Shown here in pieces: positions 16,780-25,555 of a stretch of DNA of 64,000 nucleotides. The notes under the pieces were generated by a model, which had not been told where the DNA came from, searched no databases, and worked only from the letters and a program-made list of their open reading frames with translations. This DNA is from JACCVL01 sp963695375. GTDB lineage: Bacteria > Actinomycetota > Actinomycetes > Propionibacteriales > Nocardioidaceae. Both the position numbers and the translations under genes were made by a program. The stretch covers positions 2,728,001-2,792,000 of the forward strand of contig OY968767.1 of assembly GCA_963695375.1 (NCBI GenBank). The letters run 5' to 3'. The number at the start of each line of letters is the position of its first letter. The stretch's first letter is position 1.

Positions 16780-19700
16780 GGGGGGTCTCCGCTTCGGGCC
16801 GGTTGGGTCGGGAACTGAGGGCGAGGTCGGCGTCGTCACCAGGCCGCACCCGGGGGGCAACCCGCAGGTACAGCGCCGGCAGCACGATCAGGCTCATCAG
16901 CGTGGAGACCGCGACGCCGCCGATGACGGCGACCGCCAGCGGGTGCACGAGCTCCAGGCCGGCCGACGCGGGCCGTACGGCGAAGGGCAGCAGGATCAGG
17001 ACCGTGCCCAGCGCCGACGTGACCACCGGCGAGAGCCGCTCCGACGTGGCCCGCACGACCGCTCCCACGCGGTCGCTTCCCGAGTCGGCGGCCTCGAGGC
17101 GTTGGATGTCCCGCACGAGCAGCACGTTGGTGCGGGCTCCGAGACCGACGACCGCGAGCACCGCCAGGATCGTCGTGGTCGCGACGGTTCCGCCCAGCAG
17201 TGCGATCGCTGCCAGCACGCCCACCCCGGCGGTTGCCAGCAGGGTCAGCACCATCGCGGCCAGGCGCCAGCTGCCGAAGGCGGCTTGGAGCAGCAACAGG
17301 ATGACGAGCACCGTGGCGCCGTAGTAGCTCAGCGGACGGAGGTCGGTCTGGGCCACCGGCGCAAACGACAGCACCTCCGCGTGATATCCGAGGTCGAAGT
17401 CCACCTCCTCGAGGATGGTCTCGACGTCGGCAGCGGCCGCCTGTTCGCTGCCGTCGGTGACGTCGGCGACCACGTCGACGTGTCGGAGCACGGACGAGTG
17501 CTCGATCCGGTCGGGGTTCGGCTCGACGCGCACGTCCGCGACGTCGGCCAGCCGCACCTGCTCGCCCCCCGGTGTGTCGATCAGCAGGTTGTCGACGTCG
17601 GCGAGACTCTGCCGCGTCGCGGTCGCCCCCACGACGATGACCTCGAAGACCTTCTGCTGCTCGAACAGGCTCCCCACCTCGATGCCGGACAGCATCGTGG
17701 CTGCGGCTCGGCGCACGTCGCCCGGCTTGACCCCGAAGCGTTCGGCTCTCGCCAGGTCGACCTCCACCTCGACGGTCGGCCGGACCACGGGCAGCGTGAT
17801 CCGTGGGGCGGTGACCCGGTCCGACTGATCGAGCAACCGCTGGACCTCCGTCGCCTTGGCGGACAGCTCGTCGTACTCCTCCCCGAAGACTCGGACCACC
17901 AGCGGCGAGGTGTCGCCTTCAGCCGCGACCAGCCGGTCCTCCGCGTAGGTTCCCAGCTCGTGGTCCATTCCGGGGTAGCCCGCGAGCACAGCGCGGACGG
18001 CGCTCACGGTCGTGTCGTAGTCGGCCCCGTCCTCGATGCTCAGCCAGAGCTGACCGCTGTCGACGTCGCCGACCTGGTCACCGGTGATCGCGCGCCCGAC
18101 GTGCGCACCGACGTTGCGCACTCCGTTGACGTCGCGCAGCTCGCTCGTCGCCGCGGCGGTGATCCGGTCCATCTCGGTCAACGACATCCCCGGCGGCCCC
18201 GCCCAGCTCACCAGGAGGTCACGGTCCGCGAAGGCCGGCACGGTCGTCCGGGCACCCAGCAACGGCCAGGCAGCCACCCCGAGGACCAGCACCGTCGCCA
18301 CCACCGCGTACCCGCGTCGTGGCCGTTGCGCCGATCCCCGCAGTACTGACTCGGCGCGTGATCGCAGCCGGCTCAACGGGTCCGACCGCGGTGTTCCCGC
18401 GGTAGGTGGCAGCAGCCATCGGACCAGCACCGGGGTCACGGTGCTGGCGACCACCACTGAGGCGGCCACCGCGGCAAGATAGGCGAGCACCATCGGCTGC
18501 AGGAGTTCTCCGGTCAGCCCGCCGACCAACAGCACAGGCACGGTGGCGGTGGCGAGGACCAGCGACCCGTACCCCAGCCCGGCACGACTGCTCACGAACG
18601 CGTCGACCACATCGGAGTCCCCCACCGGCCCGGCCGCCTCGCGATCTCGCCTGATGCCCGCACGGGGGCGACCGTGGGCGTGCAGCACGGCATCGTCCAC
18701 CAGCACGGCCACCGCGAGCAGCAGGCCGCCGGCCACCAGCGCGTTGAGCGTGGCGCCGGACGCGTACAGGACGAGCACGGCAGCCAGCAGGGCAAGCGGC
18801 AGGGCGACCAGGCACACAACCATGGCTCGCCACGAGCGCTGCAGCGCCCCCACTCCGACGACTCCCAGGAGCAGACCGATCAGGCCCGTGAGGCCGAGAT
18901 TGTCCATCGCCGTCGCCAGGAACGAAGCCGGGCGGTACACGGTCGTGTCGATCGTCATGCCCGGCAGGCCGGGTCGCAGCTCGTCCAGCGCCTGCTCCAC
19001 CCCGGCTGTCACGGCCGCGGTGTCCGTCCCCGGGAACTTCTCGATCACGAGCACCAGGCTCGGCTGGTCCTCGATCACCCCGTCACCGATCAGCGGCTGG
19101 TGGTCCTGCCGCACGCTGGTCACGTCGCCCAGGCGCAGGGTGCGCCCGCCGGTCCCCTCCACGACGACCTGCTCCAAGTCGTTCGGAGTCGTGATGGGCA
19201 GGACGTGCTGGATGCCGATCCGCTGGTTGGGCGTCTCGACGAAACCACCGGTTCCCGGAGTGGAGGCCTCCACGAAGCTCAGCGGTGACACCCACAGCGC
19301 GTTGGCGGTCGTCCGCACCACCTGGTCGAGCTGGACCCCGTTGTCGGCCAACCGGCGGGGGTCGACCCGGACCTGAAGCTGCTGCTCGCGCTGACCGAAG
19401 ATCGCCACGTTCGCCACCCCGGGCACGCCCATCAGCCGCGGACGGATGTTCCATCGCGCGAGCACGGACATCTCGATCAGCGTGAGGTCGTCGGCGGACA
19501 GCCCCACCACCAGCACGCGGTTGGTCGCGGACACCGGTTGCAGCATCGCCGGCGGCTTGGAGACCCGGGGCAGCGCATGCGCCTCGGTGAGCCGCTCCTG
19601 GACCAGCTGGCGCGCCTCGAGCTCGTCGGTGCCCGGTTCGAAGTACAGCTGGATCGAGGACATCCCGGGCACCGAGTCGGATTCGATCCGGTCCAGGAAC

Positions 19701-20002
19701 GCGACCTGGCTGAGCAGGTCGGCCTCCATCGGCGCTGTGATCAGCTGCTCCACCTCGGTCGCCGAGAGGCCCAGCGCCTCGGTCTGCACCTCGACGTACG
19801 GAGGGGCGAACTCCGGGAGAGCGTCGACCGGCGCCTTCGGCAGCTGGACGACCCCGAATGCCACGACGGCCAACGCACCCAGGACGACGAGCAGCCTGAA
19901 CCTCAGGCTGGTCTGAACGAACGATCGCACCATGGCGCCGCCCACGTCGCCGGCGACGGCGCTGCCCGACTGAGCCTCAGCACCGAGTGCCGAAGCCTTC
20001 AT
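16769..20002 (-). CDS. RND efflux pump, heavy-metal type, divergent subunit B
   Basis: A 1077-residue RND transporter homologous along its whole length to the other pump of the locus (for example FAPPYVEVQTEALGLSATEVEQL against FAPPRVEVQTGALGLTASEVEQL). The relay helix differs: it reads LVDDAVLHAHGRPRAG near residue 435, keeping the Asp-Asp but lacking the Glu-Asn of the canonical motif. The following loop is shortened and altered. It could be a non-pumping or differently coupled partner in a mixed trimer. ATG 20002 is taken as start; ATG 19933 lies at the position matching the start of the sister pump. First gene of the locus. Confidence 0.9.
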   Translation of the reverse strand: MKASALGAEAQSGSAVAGDVGGAMVRSFVQTSLRFRLLVVLGALAVVAFGVVQLPKAPVDALPEFAPPYVEVQTEALGLSATEVEQLITAPMEADLLSQVAFLDRIESDSVPGMSSIQLYFEPGTDELEARQLVQERLTEAHALPRVSKPPAMLQPVSATNRVLVVGLSADDLTLIEMSVLARWNIRPRLMGVPGVANVAIFGQREQQLQVRVDPRRLADNGVQLDQVVRTTANALWVSPLSFVEASTPGTGGFVETPNQRIGIQHVLPITTPNDLEQVVVEGTGGRTLRLGDVTSVRQDHQPLIGDGVIEDQPSLVLVIEKFPGTDTAAVTAGVEQALDELRPGLPGMTIDTTVYRPASFLATAMDNLGLTGLIGLLLGVVGVGALQRSWRAMVVCLVALPLALLAAVLVLYASGATLNALVAGGLLLAVAVLVDDAVLHAHGRPRAGIRRDREAAGPVGDSDVVDAFVSSRAGLGYGSLVLATATVPVLLVGGLTGELLQPMVLAYLAAVAASVVVASTVTPVLVRWLLPPTAGTPRSDPLSRLRSRAESVLRGSAQRPRRGYAVVATVLVLGVAAWPLLGARTTVPAFADRDLLVSWAGPPGMSLTEMDRITAAATSELRDVNGVRNVGAHVGRAITGDQVGDVDSGQLWLSIEDGADYDTTVSAVRAVLAGYPGMDHELGTYAEDRLVAAEGDTSPLVVRVFGEEYDELSAKATEVQRLLDQSDRVTAPRITLPVVRPTVEVEVDLARAERFGVKPGDVRRAAATMLSGIEVGSLFEQQKVFEVIVVGATATRQSLADVDNLLIDTPGGEQVRLADVADVRVEPNPDRIEHSSVLRHVDVVADVTDGSEQAAAADVETILEEVDFDLGYHAEVLSFAPVAQTDLRPLSYYGATVLVILLLLQAAFGSWRLAAMVLTLLATAGVGVLAAIALLGGTVATTTILAVLAVVGLGARTNVLLVRDIQRLEAADSGSDRVGAVVRATSERLSPVVTSALGTVLILLPFAVRPASAGLELVHPLAVAVIGGVAVSTLMSLIVLPALYLRVAPRVRPGDDADLALSSRPNRPEAETPHAQ

Positions 20003-20065
20003 AGTCCGGTCCCGCCGGTCGAGGTGTCCATTGGCCCTAAGGACAGGCCCGACGGGGTGGGCGAG

Positions 20066-20086
20066 GCCTAGCCCATCCGGGCTATG
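20066..20086. other. Small inverted repeat between ispG and the RND locus
   Basis: TAGCCC-ATCC-GGGCTA forms a 6-bp stem with a 4-base loop in the 128-base gap between the ispG stop and the RND-B start. It may be an operator or a weak terminator. No regulator gene is adjacent, so its role is unknown. Confidence 0.3.
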
Positions 20087-20130
20087 CGTGCACCGATGCT
20101 GCGGCTATTCCGGGTGTGCCGACGGTCGGC

Positions 20131-21291
20131 TCAACCGACGGTGACCGAGGGGGCAGCGCCCGTGGATTCGACCGATTCGCCCATCTCGTCGGCGATCCGC
20201 TTCGCCTCCTCGATCAGCGTCTCCACGATCTTGGACTCGGGCACGGTCTTGATCACCTCGCCCTTGACGAAGATCTGGCCCTTGCCGTTGCCCGAAGCGA
20301 CCCCGAGGTCGGCTTCGCGCGCCTCGCCCGGGCCGTTGACGACGCAGCCCATCACGGCGACGCGTAGCGGGACCTCCATCCCCTCCAGCCCGGCGGTCAC
20401 CTCGTCGGCCAGCGTGTAGACGTCCACCTGGGCGCGGCCGCAGGACGGGCAGGACACGATCTCGAGCTTGCGCGGGCGCAGGTTCAGCGACTGCAGGATC
20501 TGGTTGCCGACCTTGACCTCTTCGACCGGCGGCGCCGAGAGGGAGACCCGGATCGTGTCTCCGATCCCCCGGCCCAGCAGGGCGCCGAAGGCGACCGCGC
20601 TCTTGATCGTGCCCTGGAAGGCCGGCCCCGCCTCGGTGACCCCGAGATGCAGCGGCCAGTCGCCCTGCTCGGCGAGCAGCTCGTAGGCACGGACCATGAC
20701 CACCGGGTCGTTGTGCTTGACGGAGATCTTGAAGTCGTGGAAGTCGTGCTCCTCGAACAGCGACGCCTCCCAGACCGCCGACTCGACCAGGGCCTCCGGC
20801 GTAGCCCGCCCGTACTTCGCCAACACGCGCTTGTCCAGGCTCCCGGCGTTGACACCGATCCGGATCGAGACCCCGGCGTCCTTCGCCGCCCGGGCGATCT
20901 GGGCGACCTGGTCGTCGAAGGCCCGGATGTTGCCGGGGTTGACCCGGACGGCCGCGCAGCCGGCATCGATGGCCGCGTAGACGTACTTCGGCTGGAAGTG
21001 GATGTCGGCGATCACCGGGATCTGCGACTTCTGCGCGATGGCCGGCAGCGCCTCCGCGTCGTCCTGGCTGGGACAGGCCACGCGCACGATGTCACAACCG
21101 GTGGCGGTCAGCTCGGCGATCTGCTGCAGCGTCGCGTCGATGTCGGTGGTCTGCGTCGTCGTCATCGACTGGACCGACACCGGGGCGTCGCCGCCGACGA
21201 GGACGTCACCGACCGCGATCTGCCGCGAGCGGCGCCGCTCCGCGAGCACCGGGGGCGGCGCGTCGGGCATCCCGAGGTCGATGGCAGTCAT
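20131..21291 (-). CDS. ispG: 4-hydroxy-3-methylbut-2-enyl diphosphate synthase (flavodoxin/ferredoxin) IspG
   Basis: Penultimate enzyme of the MEP isoprenoid pathway, converting MEcPP to HMBPP with a 4Fe-4S cluster. The 386-residue product has the TIM-barrel N-terminal part (VSVQSMTTTQTTDIDAT, RVNPGNI, KISVKHND) and the C-terminal cluster ligands CPSCGRAQVDVY and MGCVVNGPGEAREAD. Length fits the bacterial two-domain form. It follows the site-2 protease gene with an 18-base gap on the same strand, the standard actinobacterial dxr-rip-ispG order. Confidence 0.98.
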   Translation of the reverse strand: MTAIDLGMPDAPPPVLAERRRSRQIAVGDVLVGGDAPVSVQSMTTTQTTDIDATLQQIAELTATGCDIVRVACPSQDDAEALPAIAQKSQIPVIADIHFQPKYVYAAIDAGCAAVRVNPGNIRAFDDQVAQIARAAKDAGVSIRIGVNAGSLDKRVLAKYGRATPEALVESAVWEASLFEEHDFHDFKISVKHNDPVVMVRAYELLAEQGDWPLHLGVTEAGPAFQGTIKSAVAFGALLGRGIGDTIRVSLSAPPVEEVKVGNQILQSLNLRPRKLEIVSCPSCGRAQVDVYTLADEVTAGLEGMEVPLRVAVMGCVVNGPGEAREADLGVASGNGKGQIFVKGEVIKTVPESKIVETLIEEAKRIADEMGESVESTGAAPSVTVG

Positions 21292-21309
21292 GGTCTCCTC
21301 ACCAGCAGG

Positions 21310-22623
21310 TCAGTCGAGCCGGACGGGGTTGACGAGGTCGGTCCAGACCAGCAGCACGCCCATCAGGATCAGCAGCAGGCCGAAGCCGTACGCGACGGGC
21401 AGCAGCCGGCCCACGTCGAAGTAGCCGGGGTCGGGCTGGCGTCGCAGCCGGGCCCACCCGCGGCGCAGCGCCTCCCAGAGCGCTCCGGCGATGTGCCCGC
21501 CGTCGAGCGGCAGGATCGGCAGGAAGTTGAACAAGGCGATGAACAGGTTGACCGTGGCCAGCAGCCCGATCACCTGCGAGATCCTGATCCGCCACGGGTT
21601 CTGCTCGGCGCTGACCAGCTCGCCGGCCACCCGGCTGGCTCCCACCACGCTCATCGGGCTGTCCTGCTCGCGCTCGGCTCCAACGGCGGCCTTGGCCACG
21701 CCGACCATCCGGGCCGGCATGTCGACCAGCGCGGCGCCGGTGGCCTTGACCAGGCTGCCCATCGTCTCGGCGACCATGACCGGCCCACCACGGTCGTAGG
21801 TCTGCGTCGGTGAGACGCCGAGGAATCCGACCTCGGTGAACGCCGCCGGGTCGTCCAGGCTCGGCCGGGTCGACACCGTGGTGTTGGTCTCCAGGGTGAG
21901 CTGGTCACCGTCGCGGTTCACCACGATCTGCGCGTCGCCGGCGGCGTTGTCGCGGATCAGCGCGGACACCTGGTCCCAGGAGGTGACCTCGATGCCGTTG
22001 AACGACAGGAGCTCGTCCCCGGGCTGCAGACCGGCGATGGACGCCGGTGACTCCGGGTCGTCGGCCTGACAGGCCTGCGCGGCCCGGTCCGCGGGGACCA
22101 CGCAGTCCGACACCGTGTCGACGGTGGTGGTCGGCGTGAGGACACCGAGCCCCATGATGAGGACGGCGAAGAGCACCGCGGCGATGGCCACGTTCATCAG
22201 CGGGCCGCCGGACATCACGATCAGCTTCTGCCACCACGGCTTGCGGTAGAACAGCCGGTCCTCCTCGCCGGGGAGCACCTTCTCGTACTCCGCGGCGCGT
22301 GCGTCGGCCACCAGCTGGGTGAACATGCCGGTGTTGCTGGAGCGGACCTTGTCCGGGTGGTCCGCGTCGGCGACCGCGTCGGGGGCCGGCGGAAGCATGC
22401 CGACGAGCTTGACGTAGCCGCCGAGCGGGATCGCCTTGACGCCGTACTCGGTCTCACCGCGGCGCACCGACCACAGCCGTCGGCCGAAACCGACGAAGTA
22501 CTCGGTGACCTTGACGCCGAATCTCTTGGCCGGCCACATGTGCCCGACCTCGTGCAGTGCGATGGAGGCCATCAGTCCGAGGAAGAACACGACGACGCCG
22601 AGCAGGTAGACCAGCGTGTTCAT
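21310..22623 (-). CDS. Site-2 (M50) intramembrane zinc metalloprotease, RIP family
   Basis: A 437-residue membrane protease that cleaves transmembrane substrates such as anti-sigma factors. Metal ligands HEVGH lie in the first TM segment (about residue 25), and the third ligand motif NFLPILPLDGGH lies in a late TM segment. A PDZ domain sits between them (about 195-270, AGLQPGDELLSFNGIEVTSWDQV). The architecture matches Rip1 of mycobacteria. Its start overlaps the dxr stop by four bases (ATGA), and ispG follows directly. Confidence 0.95.
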   Translation of the reverse strand: MNTLVYLLGVVVFFLGLMASIALHEVGHMWPAKRFGVKVTEYFVGFGRRLWSVRRGETEYGVKAIPLGGYVKLVGMLPPAPDAVADADHPDKVRSSNTGMFTQLVADARAAEYEKVLPGEEDRLFYRKPWWQKLIVMSGGPLMNVAIAAVLFAVLIMGLGVLTPTTTVDTVSDCVVPADRAAQACQADDPESPASIAGLQPGDELLSFNGIEVTSWDQVSALIRDNAAGDAQIVVNRDGDQLTLETNTTVSTRPSLDDPAAFTEVGFLGVSPTQTYDRGGPVMVAETMGSLVKATGAALVDMPARMVGVAKAAVGAEREQDSPMSVVGASRVAGELVSAEQNPWRIRISQVIGLLATVNLFIALFNFLPILPLDGGHIAGALWEALRRGWARLRRQPDPGYFDVGRLLPVAYGFGLLLILMGVLLVWTDLVNPVRLD

Positions 22624-23879
22624 GTCCCTCCCGTCCCGGGTCGGTGCGGTCCGTCGACGAGCGCGGCGGCGCGCTCGCGCGCCCAGCGGTCGGCCTCGAG
22701 CACCGACTCGACGGTCAGCGGCTCACCAGTCGAGGGTACGGGGTCGGCGCGGCCGCCGGTGCCGAGCGCCTCGGCCAGGACCCGGCCGACGGTGTCGCTG
22801 ATCGCCGGGAAGGCCAGCCCACCCGCGAGGAACGCCTCGACACACACCTCGTTGGCGGCGTTGAGCACGGCCGGCGCCACGCCCGCAGCCGCACCGGCGC
22901 GGCGGGCCAGCCGGACCGCCGGGAAGGCGTCGTCGTCCAGCGGGCTGAACTCCCAGCGACCCTCCGCACTCCAGTCGAGGGCGGGCGCCGCGCCGGGGAC
23001 GCGGTGCGGCCAGGCCAGTCCCAGCGAGATCGGCATCCGCATGTCCGGCGGCGACGCCTGCGCGATCGTCGAGCCGTCCACCAGCTCCACCATCGAGTGC
23101 ACGATCGACTGCGGGTGTACGACCACCTCGATCCGATCGAAGCCGACGCCGAACAGCAGATGCGCCTCGATCACCTCGAGGCCCTTGTTCATCAGGGTCG
23201 CCGAGTTGACCGTCACCAGCGGTCCCATCGACCAGGTGGGGTGGGCGAGCGCCTGCTCCGGTGTGACGTCGACGAGCTCCTCCCGGCTGCGGCCGCGGAA
23301 CGGCCCGCCACTCGCGGTGAGGATCAGCCGCCGGACGTCGGCCGGCTCCTCGCCACGCAGCGCCTGGGCGAGCGCGGAGTGCTCGGAGTCGACCGGGACG
23401 ATCTGCCCCGGCCGGGCCGCCGAGCAGACCAGCTCTCCGCCCACGATCAGCGACTCCTTGTTCGCCAGCGCCAGCAGGGAGCCTGCGTCCAGCGCGGCCA
23501 GGGTCGGGCGTAGCCCGGCAGCGCCGTCCATGGCGTTCAGGACCACGTCGCAGGGCCTGCCCGCGAGCTCGGTGGCGGCGTCCGGGCCGGCGACGATGCG
23601 GGGCAGTCGCAGCTCCCCCTCGGCCCACCCGCGCCGCTGCGCCTCGGCGTACAGCGCGAGCTGGACGTCCTGCACGGCGCTCGCCCGCGCGACCGCCACC
23701 ACCTCGGCCTCGTGCTCCAGTGCCTGCGCGGCGAGCAGCTCCGGACGGCTCCCGCCGGCGGCGAGCGCGCGGACGCGGAAGCGGCCGGGGTTCCGGGAGA
23801 CGACGTCCAGCGCCTGGGTGCCGATCGAGCCGGTGCTGCCGAGCAGCACGACGTCCCGGGCGGCGGTGGAAGGGCTCAC
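22620..23879 (-). CDS. dxr: 1-deoxy-D-xylulose 5-phosphate reductoisomerase
   Basis: Second enzyme of the MEP pathway: NADPH-dependent conversion of DXP to MEP with a divalent metal. The 419-residue product shows the NADPH loop LLGSTGSIGTQALDVV, the LANKESLIVGG segment, the substrate/metal residues in VPVDSEHSALAQAL, and ILTASGGPFR with HPTWSMG. GTG 23879 was chosen because a GAGAGG site lies nine bases upstream. ATG 23888 is an in-frame alternative but sits directly against that site. The gene is divergent from gabT across about 185 bases. Confidence 0.96.
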   Translation of the reverse strand: MSPSTAARDVVLLGSTGSIGTQALDVVSRNPGRFRVRALAAGGSRPELLAAQALEHEAEVVAVARASAVQDVQLALYAEAQRRGWAEGELRLPRIVAGPDAATELAGRPCDVVLNAMDGAAGLRPTLAALDAGSLLALANKESLIVGGELVCSAARPGQIVPVDSEHSALAQALRGEEPADVRRLILTASGGPFRGRSREELVDVTPEQALAHPTWSMGPLVTVNSATLMNKGLEVIEAHLLFGVGFDRIEVVVHPQSIVHSMVELVDGSTIAQASPPDMRMPISLGLAWPHRVPGAAPALDWSAEGRWEFSPLDDDAFPAVRLARRAGAAAGVAPAVLNAANEVCVEAFLAGGLAFPAISDTVGRVLAEALGTGGRADPVPSTGEPLTVESVLEADRWARERAAALVDGPHRPGTGGT

Positions 23880-24002
23880 GACCGGCATCCTCTCAGCGCG
23901 CCGGGTGTGCGGCGGGCGGCGCCGAGCCGGTGCGACACGCTCGGTGGACCGAGCGGCAGCCGAACGGCGGAGCGAATGCGGATTCCGTACCTCCGCTGCG
24001 GG

Positions 24003-24032
24003 TTGACGCAGCGAAGCGGTGGTCGGTGTACT
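24003..24032 (+). promoter_or_regulatory. Possible promoter for gabT
   Basis: TTGACG at 24003-24008 and TGTACT at 24027-24032 are separated by 18 bases and lie 34 bases before the gabT start, inside the dxr-gabT divergent gap. The -35 is close to consensus, the -10 is not. A CGGATTCCG upstream is only a weak match to the motif shared by the other catabolic genes. Confidence 0.3.
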
Positions 24033-24065
24033 GGTCGGCGACGTATCCCGCAGCAGGAGGCGCAC

Positions 24066-25430
24066 GTGACCGTCACCGAGCCCAGCCCGACCAGCATCGC
24101 CGGCGGTCCCGGTCTGCCGCAGCGCCGGCAGCTGGTGACCGAGGTGCCCGGTCCCCGCTCCCGCGAGCTGCACCGGCGGCGGCAGGAGACCGTCGCCGCC
24201 GGGGTGGGCAGCGTGCTCCCCGTCTACGTCGCGGCGGCGGGTGGCGGCGTCATCGTGGACGTCGACGGCAACAGCTTCGTCGACCTGGCGTCCGGCATCG
24301 GGGTCACCGGCGTCGGCAACGCCGCCCCGGCTGTGGTGGACCGTGTGCGCAGCCAGGCGGAGGCGTTCACCCATACCTGCTTCATGGTGGCGCCCTACGA
24401 CGGCTACCTGCAGGTCTGCGAGGCGTTGGCCGACGTCACGCCCGGCGACCACGCGAAGAAGTCGGCATTGTTCAACTCCGGCGCCGAGGCGGTGGAGAAC
24501 GCGGTCAAGATCGCCCGGGTGGCGACCGGTCGGGACGCGGTCGTGGTGTTCGACCACGCCTACCACGGCCGGACCAACCTGACGATGGCCATGACGGCCA
24601 AGTCGATGCCGTACAAGCACGGCTTCGGGCCGTTCGCCGGAGAGGTCTACCGCGTCCCGATGTCGTACCCGTTCCGGGAGCCGGCGCCGATCGACGGGGC
24701 AGCCGCCGCCGCGCGGGCGATCTCGATGATCGAGAAGACCGTGGGCGCCGACCAGGTGGCCTGCGTCGTGGTCGAGCCGATCCAGGGCGAGGGTGGCTTC
24801 GTGGTGCCGGCGCCCGGCTTTCTGCCGGCGCTGGCCGAGTGGTGCCGCTCGACCGGCGTCCTGCTGGTCGCGGACGAGATCCAGTCCGGCTTCTGCCGGA
24901 CCGGCGACTGGTTCGCCTGCGACCACGAGTCGGTGGTGCCCGACCTGGTCACCACGGCCAAGGGGATCGCCGGCGGCCTGCCGCTGGCCGGGGTCACCGG
25001 CCGCGCCGAGGTGATGGACGCCGTGCACGTCGGCGGCCTCGGCGGCACCTACGGCGGGAACCCGGTCGCCTGCGCCGCCGCGCTGGGCGCGATCGCGACC
25101 ATGCGGGAGCAGGACCTGGCCGCCCGCGCCCGCCGGATCGGTGCGCTGATGCTGGGCCGGCTGGCCGCGGTGGCGGAGCGGGAGCCGGCCGTCGGCGACG
25201 TGCGCGGACGCGGGGCGATGGTCGCGGTCGAGCTGGTCCGGCCCGGGAGCACCGAGCCGGACCCCGCCCGGGCGGCCGCCGCCAGCGCCGCCTGTCATGC
25301 GGAGGGGGTGCTCACCTTGACCTGCGGGACGTACGGCAACGTGCTGCGCTTCCTGCCGCCGTTGGTGATGCCCGAGGAGCTGCTCACCGACGCCCTCGAC
25401 GTCGTCGCCACCGCCCTCACCACCCCCTGA
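24066..25430 (+). CDS. gabT: 4-aminobutyrate aminotransferase (class III, PLP)
   Basis: Transfers the amino group of GABA to 2-oxoglutarate, giving succinate semialdehyde. The 454-residue product has the class III PLP landmarks: NSGAEAVENAVKIAR, FDHAYHGRTNLTMAM, VEPIQGEGGF, VADEIQSGFCRTG and TTAKGIAGGLPL with the PLP lysine, then GGTYGGNPVACAAAL. GTG 24066 has a GGAGG six bases upstream. It opens the catabolic block. Its TGA stop is immediately followed by the first 46-bp palindromic repeat unit. Closely related omega-amino acid substrates such as 5-aminovalerate are possible. Confidence 0.9.
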   Translation: MTVTEPSPTSIAGGPGLPQRRQLVTEVPGPRSRELHRRRQETVAAGVGSVLPVYVAAAGGGVIVDVDGNSFVDLASGIGVTGVGNAAPAVVDRVRSQAEAFTHTCFMVAPYDGYLQVCEALADVTPGDHAKKSALFNSGAEAVENAVKIARVATGRDAVVVFDHAYHGRTNLTMAMTAKSMPYKHGFGPFAGEVYRVPMSYPFREPAPIDGAAAAARAISMIEKTVGADQVACVVVEPIQGEGGFVVPAPGFLPALAEWCRSTGVLLVADEIQSGFCRTGDWFACDHESVVPDLVTTAKGIAGGLPLAGVTGRAEVMDAVHVGGLGGTYGGNPVACAAALGAIATMREQDLAARARRIGALMLGRLAAVAEREPAVGDVRGRGAMVAVELVRPGSTEPDPARAAAASAACHAEGVLTLTCGTYGNVLRFLPPLVMPEELLTDALDVVATALTTP

Positions 25431-25437
25431 CCCCCGC

Positions 25438-25546
25438 TGCGTCATACGACGCGCCGTCAATCGGCATCGCAACGGATGACGTCCCGGGTGGTCCCGGCGT
25501 GACGTCATCCGACGCGCCGGTGATTGGCCGCCGGATGGATGACGTC
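25438..25546 (+). repeat. Left palindromic array (two 46-bp units, 17-bp spacer)
   Basis: Units are 25438-25483 and 25501-25546. Each begins with CGTCATNCGACGCGCCG from its third base and ends ATGACGTC, so the ends are inverted repeats of each other around an asymmetric middle. The outer unit starts TG, the inner one GA. The array begins seven bases after the gabT stop and ends nine bases before the stop of the endonuclease gene. It may also act as a transcription barrier between the convergent genes. Confidence 0.92.
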
Positions 25547-25555
25547 CCGAGTGGG

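Noticed and set aside
22357..24006. Open frames on the + strand opposite dxr and the site-2 protease
   Set aside because: Ser/Arg/Pro-rich shadow translation; dxr and the protease carry all expected motifs.
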